This document shows positions 23,301-35,934 of a stretch of 64,000 nt of DNA, one piece after another (positions within the stretch are counted from its first letter, which is position 1; every line of letters begins with the position of its first letter). The notes beneath the pieces were generated by a model. That model was not told where the DNA came from, made no database searches, and saw only the letters and a list, made by a program, of their open reading frames with translations. The translations under genes were made by a program, and so were the position numbers. Origin of the DNA: Chionis minor (lineage: Eukaryota > Chordata > Aves > Charadriiformes > Chionididae); the NCBI GenBank assembly GCA_013398295.1, contig VZSF01003323.1, positions 186,001 through 250,000 on the forward strand, read 5' to 3'.

Positions 23301-26300
23301 AGATTAATTCCGACACGCTTTTCTGACGTGGTGCTGCTGCTGAGCACCCGCCACCTTGGTCAGGTCTCCAGGAGCGACTGAGTCTGCTGCTGGAGATCCC
23401 CTTGGGCTCCTGTTTGCCAGCTGTGGCTGGGTGGCATGCAGTGGGGTGGTCATGGGGAGTGAGTGCCGCGTGTGCCTCTCCTCTGCTGCATGAGAGACCT
23501 CTGCCCCCCTGGAGCAGCTTCATCTTTGCAGATGCAGCGTTCCTGTGCTGGGTTGTGATGGGAGAAGAGAAGAGAAGGCTTTTTGTTACTCACCAGTGTT
23601 AGCACCAGCAGGTCCGACCCCTACCAAGCCTCCATCTCCGTTGCCTTTTGCTGGTGGAAAAAAACCAAAACCCCCAAGTGAAACATGCTTGGCCCTTAAT
23701 AAGATTGAATAAGAATAGGAGGGGGGAAATGCTATTTTCCCTATTTATTGCTGGGGAAACTGAGGCAGAGTGCAGAAAGCACCATCTGCCATCTGCTAAA
23801 CCATGTTTTCCAGTGTCTCAGCCTGATGCCCTGCCCTGCTTCCCGCTGTTTGTGTGTTAGGGTCAGGGACGGAGATATCTGCTGTGCTTCACCAAGGCTT
23901 GGCCTGCCGCATGGAGTGGTGATGATTGAATCACCGGTGTCTTTGCCACGTACGTGTGGCAGCATCATTTGGACTACATCTGGCTGAGAGAGAGCTCAAA
24001 AGAAGAGCTACTCATCAAAATAAGCAAATGGGAAACCTCCGGTGGCTTCTCCAGGCTGAGCAGCCACTTCCTTAGCTGATGGTAAGAACAGGCAGAGACA
24101 CCTGGGGAACATCCCAGAAAATCTTCAAGCTGAGCTTGCAGCAGACAGGACCCCAACCTGCTTTGCATGGCTTAAAATCATGTATTCGTAGATATTTGTT
24201 GAGGTTTAGCTTGTGCAATTTGAGAAATGCAAGCTGTGCCCTCATTTTGGAATGTCGTCTACAGCAAGGATGCATGGAAAAGCCCAGTTCCCAGGTGTTG
24301 GACAGGGAGTGTGGGAGCAGAGGAGACCAGAGGGAAGGCAGCTGGGTCTTGGTACAGTTTGGAGGTGATAGGGTGGAGGTGGGATGCTGTAATTCAGCGT
24401 TGGAATACCTGGGTGATGCATGGCAGGTTTTAGTGTCCTGTGGGAAGTGATATACTCTGCCTGCAGTATAGGACAGTGCTCCAAAAGGATAGGGTCATTA
24501 AAAGCAATTTCCTGTCTTGTAGCATCTTAGAGTTAATGGCTTTGATGCTAGGAGCTTGCTAGGCCTCCCTTGCATGGTAGGGTCTGTAGTGAGATCCCCA
24601 TAGCCCACCTGGAAGCCTGTGGTCCATAGAGTGGCAGGACGGGAGAGCTTTCTGCTGCCCGCTTAGATCTGTACCTGCAACGCAGACCGTGGGGAGCCTT
24701 TTGGGCTGGAGCGTAACGTTACTGCAGCTCTGCCTTTGCACGGTTTTATTGGAAGAAGTAAGAGAACAGAAGAAACTGTGAAAATGCACAGGGTGTTGCT
24801 AACAGATCTTAGTGGCTCTTTACGACTTGGCAGTCTGTCTGGTTATGTGCCCACTCTGCATCCCAGATTACAAATGAAGCTGGCATTATATTTTTTTTTA
24901 ATTCTTTCTTTTTTTTTTTCTTTCCCCCCTCGGTGCTGAATGAGACAAAGGGGCCCCTTGGTGTGCGCTGGGCTGCCAGCTCCATTGCTGCTTCCCAGCA
25001 TATTCCCCAGCGCCTTGCACCGTCTGGGTTTAATTGGCTGCAGCAATGGAGAGGGCAGGAGCACGCAGAGGGTGGCATTGCCACTCGCTCCCCGGTGCTG
25101 GCGAGGCTGCCTGGGAAATGCCCCGGGGCTGGGGCTGCTTTGGCAACATCCTGGACCTGGCTGGACTAGCACCCATCACCCTGGCCCTCGTCGGATCCGC
25201 AGGGAAGGGACGAGCCCCAGGGTGGCTGTGGGTTGCCGTGACTGATGTTGGTAGCTCCGCGGCACGGTTTTGCGAGAAGCGTTGGATGTAGAAGGTATTG
25301 CTTCTGTGCCGTTGGCAGCAGCCCCCCTCCCCGCTCTGCGCAGCAGCCTCTGCCAACCCGTGTGGGCTCCGTGGGGAGCTGCTCAGTGCTCTCCTGCCGT
25401 GGCGTGGGGCTGGGGGCAAGGGGCTGGAGGAGGGCACTGGCTCCCGGCTGCAGCATCGATGTTGGGAGGGACCTGTGAAACAGCAGCCTTGCTCCCCTGG
25501 GGGTGCTGCTGGGGAAGAGAGAAGGTGCCCTGGCATCCCCTCCTGGTCTTGGCTCTGGCACCAATGTCAAGTCACCCCTCCTCATACCTCCCCCTGCCCT
25601 GGGATGTAGATGACTTTCCTCCTCCAGCACTTCTGCAGTGCCAGTTGCTGTCAGAGGCAGCTTAGCCACGTCCTTCTCCACCATGGACTGCTGTTCAGAT
25701 GCCTGCTGCTGTGTGCTGGGGAGCTGGGCAGGAGGGTCGGGGCAGTGAAGGCAGCTGGCAGGAGCTGTGGAGGCTGTGCAGGCAGAAGCCCTGAGATGTC
25801 CGTTGACAGGCGAAGTCAGGCTCCTGTACCTTGGAGCATCCTTCATGGAGATACATGTGTGTCTCCTATGCAAGTACTCTGCAATCCAGGGCAAAGCAAT
25901 TAACCTCTCCGAGAGCCTAAGGACCGTCTCAGTTAAGATGACTCTCCCTGCTTCTGTTCTGCCCTACGAGGTGGTGGAAAACGCTGTGGATGCACTAAAT
26001 CTGAGGGCAATGAAATATGGCTTTTATTATGGTAACTTGGCCTTGAATGGCAGAGGAGCGTGTCTCCCAGAGGTATTCACCCTGGACCTTCCTGTGCTGT
26101 TCTTCCTTTCCTTTAGTGCAGGCTGAGGTTTTGATGAGTGGGGAGGAGATTTTCTGACTTGGGATGAACTCGAGTGCTGCTGAATGTCCTAGCAACAGCA
26201 TGGAAATAGCAGTGTCTTTCCCTGAACCTGCCTCAAAGTCTGGGTTTCTGGCACACCCTGGAGGAAGAAGAATTCCCTTTCTGAGTTAATTCAGGTGACT

Positions 26301-26660
26301 TTGCAAAAGGCTGCTGGGAAGGTGAGGAGTTATGGCCCTCCTGCATGGCTGAGGCCACTCTTCCAGGGAGCTGGGCTTGTTAGGAACTGGTTGCTGAATA
26401 TGGAGGATGAGGTGGCTCCTGGCGGATGCCTCCACTCGGGAGCTGCTGCCTCGCGTTTTGTCACTGCATCCTGGCATGGCTCATTCCTGCTTCCCTCGCT
26501 GGAGTCTCAGCTGCAGCCGCGGGTGTTGGAAAGCTTCGTTAGCGCATCTCGGGGCTGTGTTGAAGCCATGTACCATGCTGGGGCTGGTTGTGCTTTGCAG
26601 CCCCCAGCCTTCAGAGAGAGATTCCCCCTTGGCCTGGGGCTGGCCAGGGCTCAGAAGCAA

Positions 26661-27480
26661 AGAATTGCTGGGAGATGGTAAGGTGGGAAGGGACCTCTGG
26701 AGGTCACCTAGTCCATCACCCTGCTCAAGCAGAGTCACTTTGAGGAGGCTGCCGAGGACCATGTACAGGCAGATTTTGAGTATCTCCAAGGATGGAGACT
26801 CCACAACCTCTCTGGGCAACTTGTCCGAAATACTCAGTCCCTCTCACAGTCAAAAAGTTTATTCCTGTGTATAAATGGAGCTTCTTTTGTTGCAGTTTGT
26901 GCCCATTGGTATCTTGTCCTGTCTGTGTGTGCCACAGAGAAAAGCCTCTCTCTGCTTTTGCTCCCCAGTGTCAGGTATTCATACGCATTGATGGGACCTC
27001 CCTCAGCTGCTTCTACCCAGGCTGAGCAGCCGCAGCTCTCCCAGCCTGTTTGTAGGGCAGATGCTCCACTCCTTTAGTCACCTTTGCTGGAGTTGCTCTA
27101 GTAAGTCCTTGTGTCTCCTGTCCTGGGGAGCCCAGCACTGGGCACAGCACTCTGGAAGTGTCTCACCAGGGCTGAGCAGAGGGGAAGGGCCAGCTCCTTG
27201 ATCTGATGGTAGTGCTTTGCCTAATGCAGCCCAGGAGGCTGTTGGCCACCTTTGCTGCAAAAGCACGCTGGCTGGCTCGTGGCCAACTTGGTGTTCACCA
27301 GCTCCCTCAGGGCTTTCTGTGCCAAGCTGCTTCCCAGCCAGCGTGTACTAGGTTGTTCCTCCCAAAGTGCAGGACTTGGCATTTCCCTCAGCTGAACTTC
27401 ATGCTGTTCCTCTGCCTGTTTCTCCAGGCTGTCGAAGTCCCTCTGGATGGCAGCACAACCCTCTGCTTTATCAGTCCTGG
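26661..27480 (-). mobile_element. CR1 LINE fragment, antisense, about 0.8 kb
   Basis: On the + strand this reads as reverse-complement avian CR1. Landmarks are GGTGGGAAGGGACCTCTGGA, then GGAGACTCCACAACCTCTCT, the GGGCAACTTGTCC block, a CCCAGCACTGGGCACAGCAC block, TCTCACCAGGGCTGAGCAGA, the TGCAGCCCAGGAGGCTGTTG block, and GTCCCTCTGGATGGCAGCAC near 27440. The copy is diverged and has no intact reverse transcriptase frame. The right end is approximate. Confidence 0.88.
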
Positions 27481-27795
27481 TTTTCTATCATCTCCCTGTA
27501 CTGAGCTCTGCAAGAGTGATTCATTGCAGCACGCATGCAATGAAACTTACGGTATTCGATACCTTCGTCCTCCCCTGGAATAATCCAATCTGTTCCCCTC
27601 TCCCAGGCAGCCCCCACCTGCCCCTGTGTGATTCTGATGGGGGGCTGTCTGCTGGACAGGAGCCGTTTGTGGGAGAGGTGCTTTCCAGTCTGTCAAGTGT
27701 ATACGGTTCACCTTATTTTCTATTCACAGTTTCTAAAATGTAGTACAACACACACACGCACACCCCCCCATGTATATTTAAGAGATGACAGGATA

Positions 27796-27846
27796 ATAAG
27801 ATAATTTGGGATGGAGGAGACCTCAGGAGGTATCTAGTCCTGTCAG
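27796..27846 (-). mobile_element. Short CR1 fragment, antisense
   Basis: A segment resembling the start of reverse-complement CR1 (GGATGGAGGAGACCTCAGGA followed by GGTATCTAGTCC) sits about 300 bases past the larger CR1 copy in the same orientation. It may be a separate insertion or a displaced piece of the same one. It is short, so the assignment is moderate. Confidence 0.55.
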
Positions 27847-30800
27847 ACTATAACTTACTTTCAACTTATCTCTATGTTTTACATTTTAAAACGTGTCTTA
27901 AGCATGTTCTACACTTTAAAACATAGATGACTTCTTGTTGCATGCTCCCCAAAAGACATTTTCTTCATTTCAAATCACATAGTTTTCAAACTTGGGAAAG
28001 CTTTTTGAAAAGTTGCTGAAAACCCAGCTGTAAGGATTAGTTACAACCTGTCCCCAGAGACTTATTACAGACTTACCCGTACCATGGAAACGGCGCTTCC
28101 ACCTAACAGTGCACCAACAAATGTCATCCGTGGGGAAGTTTCTAGCCTGTCTTTGTGTGGGACACGATCTCAGTTCAGCTGCCTCTGAAGGGTTACAGCC
28201 TTTTCTTTTGCACTTGCCAGTCGGTCCTCTCTAGTGCAAAAGGTGTTTGCTGCCTTTGTGCATGACAAACATCAATCCCCAGCTTGTGCTACATGAGAGC
28301 TGAAAAAATTCAATGTGAAAAGTTAGGAAGGTCGCTGAAGTTGTACTAAAACAGCTTTACAAATGTGGCTCTTGATTTCCCGAGGTGGCCACCAAGAGAT
28401 CTTTCTTAGAAAAGCAGAGAGGAGAGACGTGTTTCTTGTCTCTGCTTACCTTTTGCGTGCTCGATGGGAAAGTCCACTGTGATCTCTCAGCGTGGGGTTA
28501 CAGGTGTGTGGGTTGTCCAAAACACATTAATATTTCTGTTGCTTGGCTGGTTTTGTGCTGGTGCTACAGACACCAGCAAGGCTCTCACTCCAACTGTGAG
28601 TAACATGCTGGCACTCGTCCCCAGCCACGGGGGACCACGGTGCCGAAAGAGATCAGCGTGGCATCATCCTTCCCAAAACATGTCCAAAAGAGCTGATATT
28701 GCGGCTCATCTTTCATGGATGGTGCATGTGGGTTGCTTGACGTGAAGCAGCTTTCGTGCGAGCTTGGAGCACACCACCGTGGTGGATGATGCTGTAACAA
28801 AACACGCATTGTCTTCTTGAGCTCTGCTACAAACCATGAGTCCTTTTTTTGTCATCACTGGAGCTTTACAGGCGTGATCTTTTTATTTTTATTTTTTTCC
28901 CCCCACTGCAGTTCATGAGATGGTAAAACGGTAGCTAACATGCTGTAACCGTCCTCTCCATGTGTTCATTTGAGTGGAAATAAGCCTAAAAATTCTTCAA
29001 TGAACTTTTTCCCATTGAGGAATTGCGCTCAGCCGTGCTTACCCAGGAATGGGCGAGGGTGTTTGCCTTCGCAGAGGCTGTCGAGCTGATGACTGCCTGT
29101 CGCTGCGGCAAGGGGGACGGTTTTTTCGCACCTCCCAGCACCGAGTAGCTTTCAGCGAGAGGTTTTGCTCTTTGGCCTTTTCTCTTTCACAGGTTTGGAA
29201 GATGGAAGCAGCATCTCCTTCCTGGCTGTGCGCCAGGGATGGGGCTTCTCTGGCTGCCTCGAGCATCAGCTGCTCAGCATAAGTTCAGACTTGCTGGAAA
29301 AATTTTTCAACAGCTCCATCTTCCCCTGGCTCTTGTCCTGACAATGTAATTTTATTGAAGGCACCCTGTTTGCTAGCAGGTTGTTTCTGAGAAAGCTGAG
29401 CCTGTGAGTTTGGCTTCATGAGAGTGGGGAATGGAAATGGTGGGTTTCTGGTCCAGTTTTCTTTTGATTGCTGAGGATATTTGCAGCCCAAAGGAAGGAG
29501 GCTCCGCCATCATCCTGCTTGCTGGTTCCATGGTTGCTGTGTTTGTCTGACTTGAGCCTTGCAGGGCAGGCAGAGGATCAGAGAAAGCACAGGATGGTCC
29601 TCAGGCATGGACCTGCTATTTGTGGGGGAGAAGAGGAGATCTAAGGAGGAGAAAATCTCCTGCTGGCTTTGGCAGGAGCCAATGCTGCTGTGCCAGAGGG
29701 GTCATGAGGATGCTGATGGAGAAAGTGGGGGATTTTTTCTGCTTTGGGTAGTGCAGAGGCTGAAAAAATGCTTTAAAAAAAAAAAAAATCCCTCTCCAAC
29801 CCTTTGCAGGCTAGAAATGATCTTTCTCCTGCTGACCGTCTGCAGCTGGCCCTAGGGGTGTCTTTTCTGAGCTCAGTCTCCTTGTTCCCACGCACGCGTA
29901 AAACTTGGCAGCTCGGTGTTTGGCTGTGGCAGGATCTGTTCCCTCAAACCCTGCACTTGCGGGGCTTTGGTGGCAAGAAGGGCGATATCCCCCCCGGCCT
30001 GTGCCTGTTCCCTCCATCCTGTCCTTGATCTCCTCTTATCCATACTGCCCAGCCCCAGTCCTTTCAGCACGGTCACTCTCAAATATCCAATCTCCCTAAC
30101 TTTTTTCCCATTGGATCCTCTCGAGCCAGCCTCTCTGGGAGTGCAACACCCAAAACTGGACCTATATGAGATGGAGGAGGATGGAGAGGTTATATCTCAC
30201 CTGCTGCCAGCTTGGTTAGTGCAGGGCTGGGATGGTCTGCAGCTCAGCCAAGGGGAGAAGTTGTGCAGAGGGATTTGGGGGTTGGAAACGGGGATGGAAA
30301 TTCACTTCAATCTGACGGAAGAGCAGGGGCAGGCAGATAGCTGTTCTCCAGGAGGTGGGATTGCTGCGCGCCTGCCCGGAGCAGCCAGGATGCGGCTGCG
30401 AATGCTAATTAGAGCCCGACTCGCAAGGCTAAATAAAGCAGCAGGGCACTCCAGGCAATTTATTAATGGCTGATTATTTCAGGTCTCTTCAGCTGAGCCA
30501 TGAAGACTTCCAGTCTAAGGCAGTTAGCCCAAAAGAGCACAACGGTTGCCGGAAACACCCAGTGCGGGGTATTTCGGTAGGAAAGAGGAGAGTGGGCAGT
30601 GGCAGGCCAGGGGATGCTTCCGCCTGGCATGGCATGGCTGTGGCCAGCACTGGGGCAGAGCAATGCTGTCCCTTGGCTGTGATGGTTTGGTGGGGATGGG
30701 GTCTCACTCACTTCTGCCTGAGCTGTCAGCAATCCCCTTGTGCTTGTTTGGTGGCATATGCAGCTGCAAAGGTGGCTGCTGGTTTTGGTTTGGGTTTTTT

Positions 30801-32984
30801 GGAGAGTACAAAGACCTGAGAAGCCTGTGGAGAGGTGGGTAAGTGCAGGCACCGAGCTCCATGGTGGCAGAGTGAGACCAAGCACCAAAACCAACTCCTG
30901 TGGGTTTTACAGGGCTGTCCTGCACCAGCACTGTCCTGCTGCATCCCCATAAATGCACAGGGCTGGAAGTTTCTTGGCTGTCACTTAATCCTCTCCCAGC
31001 TCTTTCAGCCTGCAATCATTTGTTTGCTGAATCCCCCTTTGATTTAAGAGACAGCATTCATCTATTTATTGGTAGGTCTAATGTACGAGCTGCTCCAATC
31101 CCACAGTGACGCAGTGTGGGGAAACATCCAACTTCAAGTCTCTGAGGTGCATTTGGGCACTTTGGGTAGCTTCAGAACGTACGTGAGGAGTTTATCTTGG
31201 GGTGCTTGTGATCCCAGAGCACTGTGGGCACTGGTAAGCCCTGGGGCTCGGGCCACCTGAGCGGCACCTGGTGCTGGGCTGTGGCACTGGCATCTTGGTA
31301 TGCCTGGCCTGTGCCGAAAAGCACTTGGGGAGAGCATAAGAAGCAGATTGCACGCAGCACCTGATCCCTGTGCTGGCATCCTGCTTGACTTCTGGAGGCA
31401 CCTTTAGCATGTCTCTCCTTTGCTCGCGCAGACGGATGATCAGCCACTGGGGAGCATCTGCATGCACCCAGTCAGGGGAGAAGGAAAAGGCTCACAGGTT
31501 TTCCTCCAGGCTCTGCCCAGAGGTCCCTGAATAAATGTGGCAAATGCATGTGATCGGCTCTGGCATCTCACCCCTGGAGAAGCTGGGGACTGGTGGGCCC
31601 TGCTGGAGTGTGGTGGGACATTGTGGGTTTGGGAACCTTGAGTGGGACCTGCTGGGAACTACACACAAACTACTGGTTTGTGTGGCATTTTGCTTGGCAG
31701 CTGAGAATTGGCAGGCATTTTGAAAAATGGGGCTGAAGATGCTCTGGGCTGGATTCTCTTAGGCAAACGCTTGCAGAGAAGTTGGGAAAAGGGAACTCTG
31801 GGGTGGGAATGCAAGGTGTGTCTTGTGTCATCCTGTGTCTTGGGAAGGCGCTGCAGGGGCAAAGGCTGGATGAGAGCTGCTACGGCACTGCTGTTTCTTC
31901 ACCTCTATTACCTGCACTCCTGCTTGTGAGAGCTTGTTGAGGGAGAGATATAGTGACCAAAACCCCCTGGATGCTGGACTCATGGGTCGTGGTAATTAAA
32001 ACCAGCAGTGCTTGTGAACACGGGGATGTTTTAGGGCAGCGTGCAGCAAATTACACTTTCAGTTTAAAGCAGTTAAAGTTTTTCTGCTACCGCTGCTATA
32101 TGACACCTAGTGTGGCTGCTTCAGCCGAATGACCAGGAGGAGTTTGGTGGAGTAGTGGCAGTTGCTTAAATCTGGGCGCATAGTTTATAGCTCGGTGTGA
32201 AATTTGTTGGCTTTCGCTAGTCTTTCAGCCATCTAATTTATCGGTGAATAAATCATGACGCTGACTCTGAGAATTCAGCCTTTCAGGTCTGTGTTGGGGG
32301 ATGTGTCCAGGCAGTCTTGTGAGAAGATGATGCTCCTCTCTGGTTTTACTGCTGAGGAAGGCACATCCTGGTGAGGCAGGCAGCTTGGGGTGAGCAGGCA
32401 TTGGGAGCACTAAGTTGGGCAAGGCTGCTACCGAAAAAATTGAGCAGATGGCACAGAGGAAACACTTGCCCTGGCTTGAGTGAGAGTTGCCTTGCTGCAA
32501 GACGGTGCAGAGTCAGCTAGCCGAGGCCATTGGGCTCGGCCTGGGGCTTTGGTGGCAGGAGAAATGCCACCAGGGCTGTTGTGGACCATACCCTGCTGCT
32601 AACATCCGTGCAGATGAATGTCAGGCAGAAACTGGTGTGGTACTCTCCTCTGGAGATGCCATCCTGGAACTGCTTAGACCTTCTCCACCCGCATCCTGGT
32701 TGTCCATGGATGAGCTGCACCAGCCTGGGAGTTCTGCCTCCCTGCTGCAGAGGTGCTCGGCTTGGCAGGGCTTCCCCTTTGCAAATGGGGAAAACATGTC
32801 TTCCTAATCCAGCAGGTAATGAATTTGTTCCTGGAAAAAAAACTTCCATTCCTGCACGGTTATAAACATGCTTCTGAGTCACAGCTACCCAGTCCCCATT
32901 TGAAATTTGGCCAGAGCACCGTAGATGATTCTCATTTGATCCTATTTTTTTGTTTTTCCTCTCAGCACAACTAAAATCTTAATT

Positions 32985-33001
32985 AAAAAAAAAAAAAAAA
33001 A
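32985..33001. repeat. Poly-A run (17 bases)
   Basis: An uninterrupted A17 run follows CTTAATT. No retroposed gene body is recognisable immediately 5' of it. Confidence 0.9.
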
Positions 33002-33289
33002 GGAAATCAAATCAGAATGCCAAAAGCCACTTTTTAAGATTGAGAGCAGCCCATCAGAGCTGCTGGGAGTATCAGTGACCAAAGCAGAGCCTGTTCCCCC
33101 TCTCCAGACCCTGCCTTGGCTGCCTTAAGGATCGGTCCCCTGCGTGATGCTGTTCCCGAGATGAGGCTTCCTGAGCGACCTGGGGCTCGGCAGAAGATTC
33201 TTTTGACAATATTGCCTGTACCCAGCAATGCATAGGTGGGAGATTTTTGGGTTGCCCGGGGTGAGCTGGAGGTGAAGGGATGCAGTAGT

Positions 33290-33620
33290 TGCGCGGAGGG
33301 GGTGGGGGGGGCTCCGCGCATCTGCTTCAAAGCACCCCGCGGGAAGGGCAGGCAAAGGCGGGGCTCAGCTCGGGTGTCCCCGACTACAGCCGGGGGAAGA
33401 GAAGCCCAGCCCCGTGCCGGCTGCCGGAGGCTGGGATGAGCGATTTAGGGGGAAAGGGGGGGCTGCAGGGAGGGGGCAGCGGCCGCTAGATGGCAATGCC
33501 GGAGCGGCGGCAGCCCCGGCGCACCGGCCCCGGCCGCGTCCCTGCGGCGGAGGTGATGGGGACAGCTCGGTCCTCCCCCGGGAAAAGGGTAACCCTGTGT
33601 CTCCGGTGATGCCGCGCCGT
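33290..33620 (+). promoter_or_regulatory. CpG-dense region, candidate upstream promoter or 5' exon of CACNA1E
   Basis: CpG dinucleotides are dense here (GCGCGG, CCCCGCGGG, GCGGCCGC, CGGAGCGGCGGC, CCCCGGCCGCGTC), in contrast to the depleted flanks. It lies 3.7-4.0 kb before the coding start of CACNA1E on the same strand. Because a splice acceptor sits directly before that start codon, a non-coding first exon is expected upstream, and this is one place for it. A 39-codon open frame (33490-33609) begins at ATGGCAATG and contains a plausible donor (AAAAGG|GTAACC at 33589). The small frame is not recognised and may be only a leader. Confidence 0.5.
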
Positions 33621-33797
33621 GTAGGGATAATGGCATGGCTCGGAGCAGGGCGGGGGGGAAAGCAAGAAGGAGGTTTGGTTGGCAGGAGCAGCGTGAGGAG
33701 GGGAATTAGCCTGTCTCTGTAAAACCCAGCGCATCCCAAGCGCCTTCCTGTCCCGGCATCCGCTGTTGCCCTGTCTTCTTGGATTTCCTTCATTCAC

Positions 33798-33798
<1 letters not shown>

Positions 33799-33835
<37 letters not shown>
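33799..33835. repeat. Poly-A run (37 bases)
   Basis: An uninterrupted A37 run is followed by TCAAAAAACAGCC. It is the longest homopolymer in the window. A retroposon tail is possible, but the sequence before it (33620-33798) shows no recognisable gene body or SINE. Run length from sequencing may be imprecise. Confidence 0.95.
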
Positions 33836-33838
<3 letters not shown>

Positions 33839-34016
33839 AAAAACAGCCAACCCCACATAGCTGGCTCTGAATCTCCGTGCCATGTTGAATCATGCGGGCA
33901 TCAGCCACACTTCTCCCTGACTCACCAATCCCAGCGTGCTGGGGTGAGGGTCAAGACGAGAACGGCAATAAACATCCTGGGAAATCGAGCCTGCATCTCT
34001 TGGCATAGCCAGGGAC

Positions 34017-34035
34017 TTTTTTTTTTTTTTTTTTT
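34017..34035. repeat. Poly-T run (19 bases)
   Basis: A T19 run lies 182 bases past the A37 run, in the opposite sense. Between the two is ordinary sequence with no coding frame I can support. Confidence 0.9.
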
Positions 34036-35880
34036 GCTTTCAATCTTCTCTTAAAGAGCTGCTTTCTCATAAATATCCCATTCTTTAGCACCGTCTGAGT
34101 AGGAGAGAGGCTCCCAGTGGGGTCATCCTGCGCTCTGCTCTGCAGCAGCAAAAATACAGAGTAGAGCCGAGAGCGAGCCACTGGGGGCAAGGGGTAGCCC
34201 GCTGCCCCAGCAGAAGTGTCCAGGTAAGGCTTGCATCCCTGTTTCAAGGGGGCAGGAGGAACGCTGCCTTCCTCCTCCTCAGCCCCTTGCACTGAGCGGT
34301 GTGGTGTCTCTGAGCTGAGCAGGGGATGCAGGTGGACCACCGGGTCCAGCCTTCCCCATCCTCCTCAGCCTCTGGGTACCAGCCAGAGCCGGGGCATTTA
34401 GGCTAGGGTGGAGGCTTGCCTCCAGGCTCAGAGGGATGGGAGAGGGCTGGGAGGGCCAGGGGGGAGCGAGGCAGGAGCTCTGCGGGGCTGAGGATCTGCT
34501 TCTGGCAATCAGCCCAGCCTTGAGCTTAATTAACAGTGGCTTAAAGGGTTGAAAGGTGGGAAGAGCGGCAGCGCTCTTGATGCTGCGCTGGTGGTGGGGA
34601 GGAGAAGGAGGCAAAGGGGATGAGCCACAAATCATAATTGATTCGTTTAGGGCAGTGTCTTGCCTGGAATGAATCGAAAGGACTGTAATTAGTCAGTAGC
34701 TGGTGTGGCCTCCTCGCTGCCTGTCGTTAATGGAATGAAAGCACAGGGTCAGTCTGGCTTGTGCTGGGGCTGGCTGGTGGCATGGGAATTATTTTGGGAG
34801 GGATCTGCCCACCCCTTCTCCATTCTGTGCTGCAGTGTGGTGGTGGCAGAGCTTGGGGGCTTGCTGAAACCCCCCAATTACACCCACCTCTGTTTAAAGG
34901 CTAGTTGGAGGAGGAAAGTCAAGTAGGGATGCAGCAGATGAGCATTGTGGTGAACTGGTGGGCTCTCGGTATCTGGCTGAGGTTGGGGGAATGATCCCAC
35001 AACCGCTTTTGCAAACAGCCCTCTGTTATCTTGCTGAGGAGGGCCTGATCTTCCTCACCCAGCCATGCCAAGGGCTCCTGGCAATGCACCCAGGTAAGCC
35101 TGGGCCAGAAAGTGAGTTCCATGGTCGTTCGGTCATAGTAGTGCCTGCAAGGTGGGAAAGTGTGGTGAGCTGCTGCCAGGCTGCACTGAGGGAGGAGCCC
35201 TTGCCCAAATGAGTTAATGATTTTTGTGATTAAGGGCTTGATTAATTTTTTAAATTTATTTTTTTTTAGCTGCCCCGAGTGTTCCTGGGTGCTGCACAGT
35301 ACATGTTGGGGACAGGGCAGCGGTCACGGTTTGCAGAGCCAGGTTGCTGGTGGTGGGGTGGATGGGAGAAGAACACGATGGGGACGTGGGGTGTCCTGTG
35401 ACACCGGCTGGACCTGCAGGTGCTCTTCCTGCAGGAAGGGCAGGTAGTGAGCGCTAAAGGCCCTGGGCAGCCCTTTGGATGTGGGGTTGAAAGGGGAGGG
35501 TGGGGGATCCTATGTGTGAACAGCTCGCAGGGTGTCCAGGTGTGCTGAGCAGTGAGGCTGCCTGTTGGACAGGGAGGACATTGGGGACGCCCCTGGGGGA
35601 GCTGCCTGTCCCCTGTGTGTGCACAAGGGCAGGGTGGGTTCCCCCAAAGGCAGGTGGGCAGGCAGTATCCGCACCAGAGCCCAGGGGACCCTGAGCATCC
35701 CTGGGCGACCTTGGCACCCTCATGGTTGGTGCTGTGCCCTCGCCTCCATGGCCAAATCCCAGGTCCTCTGCCCGTGGGATGGTTGGGGGGAGTGATGTCA
35801 GTGCCAAACTGACACTGGGGCCAACCCCTGGCATCCGCCGCAGGGATACACCCAGATCGGGTTGTTTACACCTCTCCCAG

Positions 35881-35934
35881 GAGCTGCTGCTGCTGCTTCT
35901 GGCCAACATCAAGCATCAAAAAGAAAATACTGAG
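35881..35934 (+). other. Candidate 54-bp micro-exon (weak)
   Basis: A pyrimidine-rich acceptor (GTTTACACCTCTCCCAG) precedes 54 bases that end at ACTGAG|GTGGGG, an acceptable donor. The in-phase translation is ELLLLLLANIKHQKENTE. All three frames lack enough length to judge. It could be a 5' exon upstream of CACNA1E or a chance pairing of splice-like signals. Confidence 0.25.

Larger units (their letters stand above)
20344..33289. other. Non-coding stretch between the 20-kb exon and the CpG-dense region
   Basis: I find no exon here that continues the 20-kb exon (it must supply one base to finish a GA split codon) with a clear acceptor and biased codons. Named contents are two antisense CR1 pieces near 26.7-27.5 and 27.8 kb, a poly-A run at 32985-33001, and lower-GC patches with homeobox-type motifs near 21.9 and 32.1 kb. 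If the upstream exon splices to CACNA1E, this is intron; otherwise it is intron plus intergenic spacer. Confidence 0.55.

Noticed and set aside
25166..25894. 242-codon open frame on the - strand
   Set aside because: The composition is proline/serine/arginine-rich with no domain, and there are no convincing splice sites or start context. It is an open frame expected in GC-rich avian DNA.
25880..26126. Possible exon with a protein-like frame (MTLPASVLPYEVVENAV...)
   Set aside because: No pyrimidine-rich acceptor or consensus donor frames it, and codon use is not biased like the real exons.
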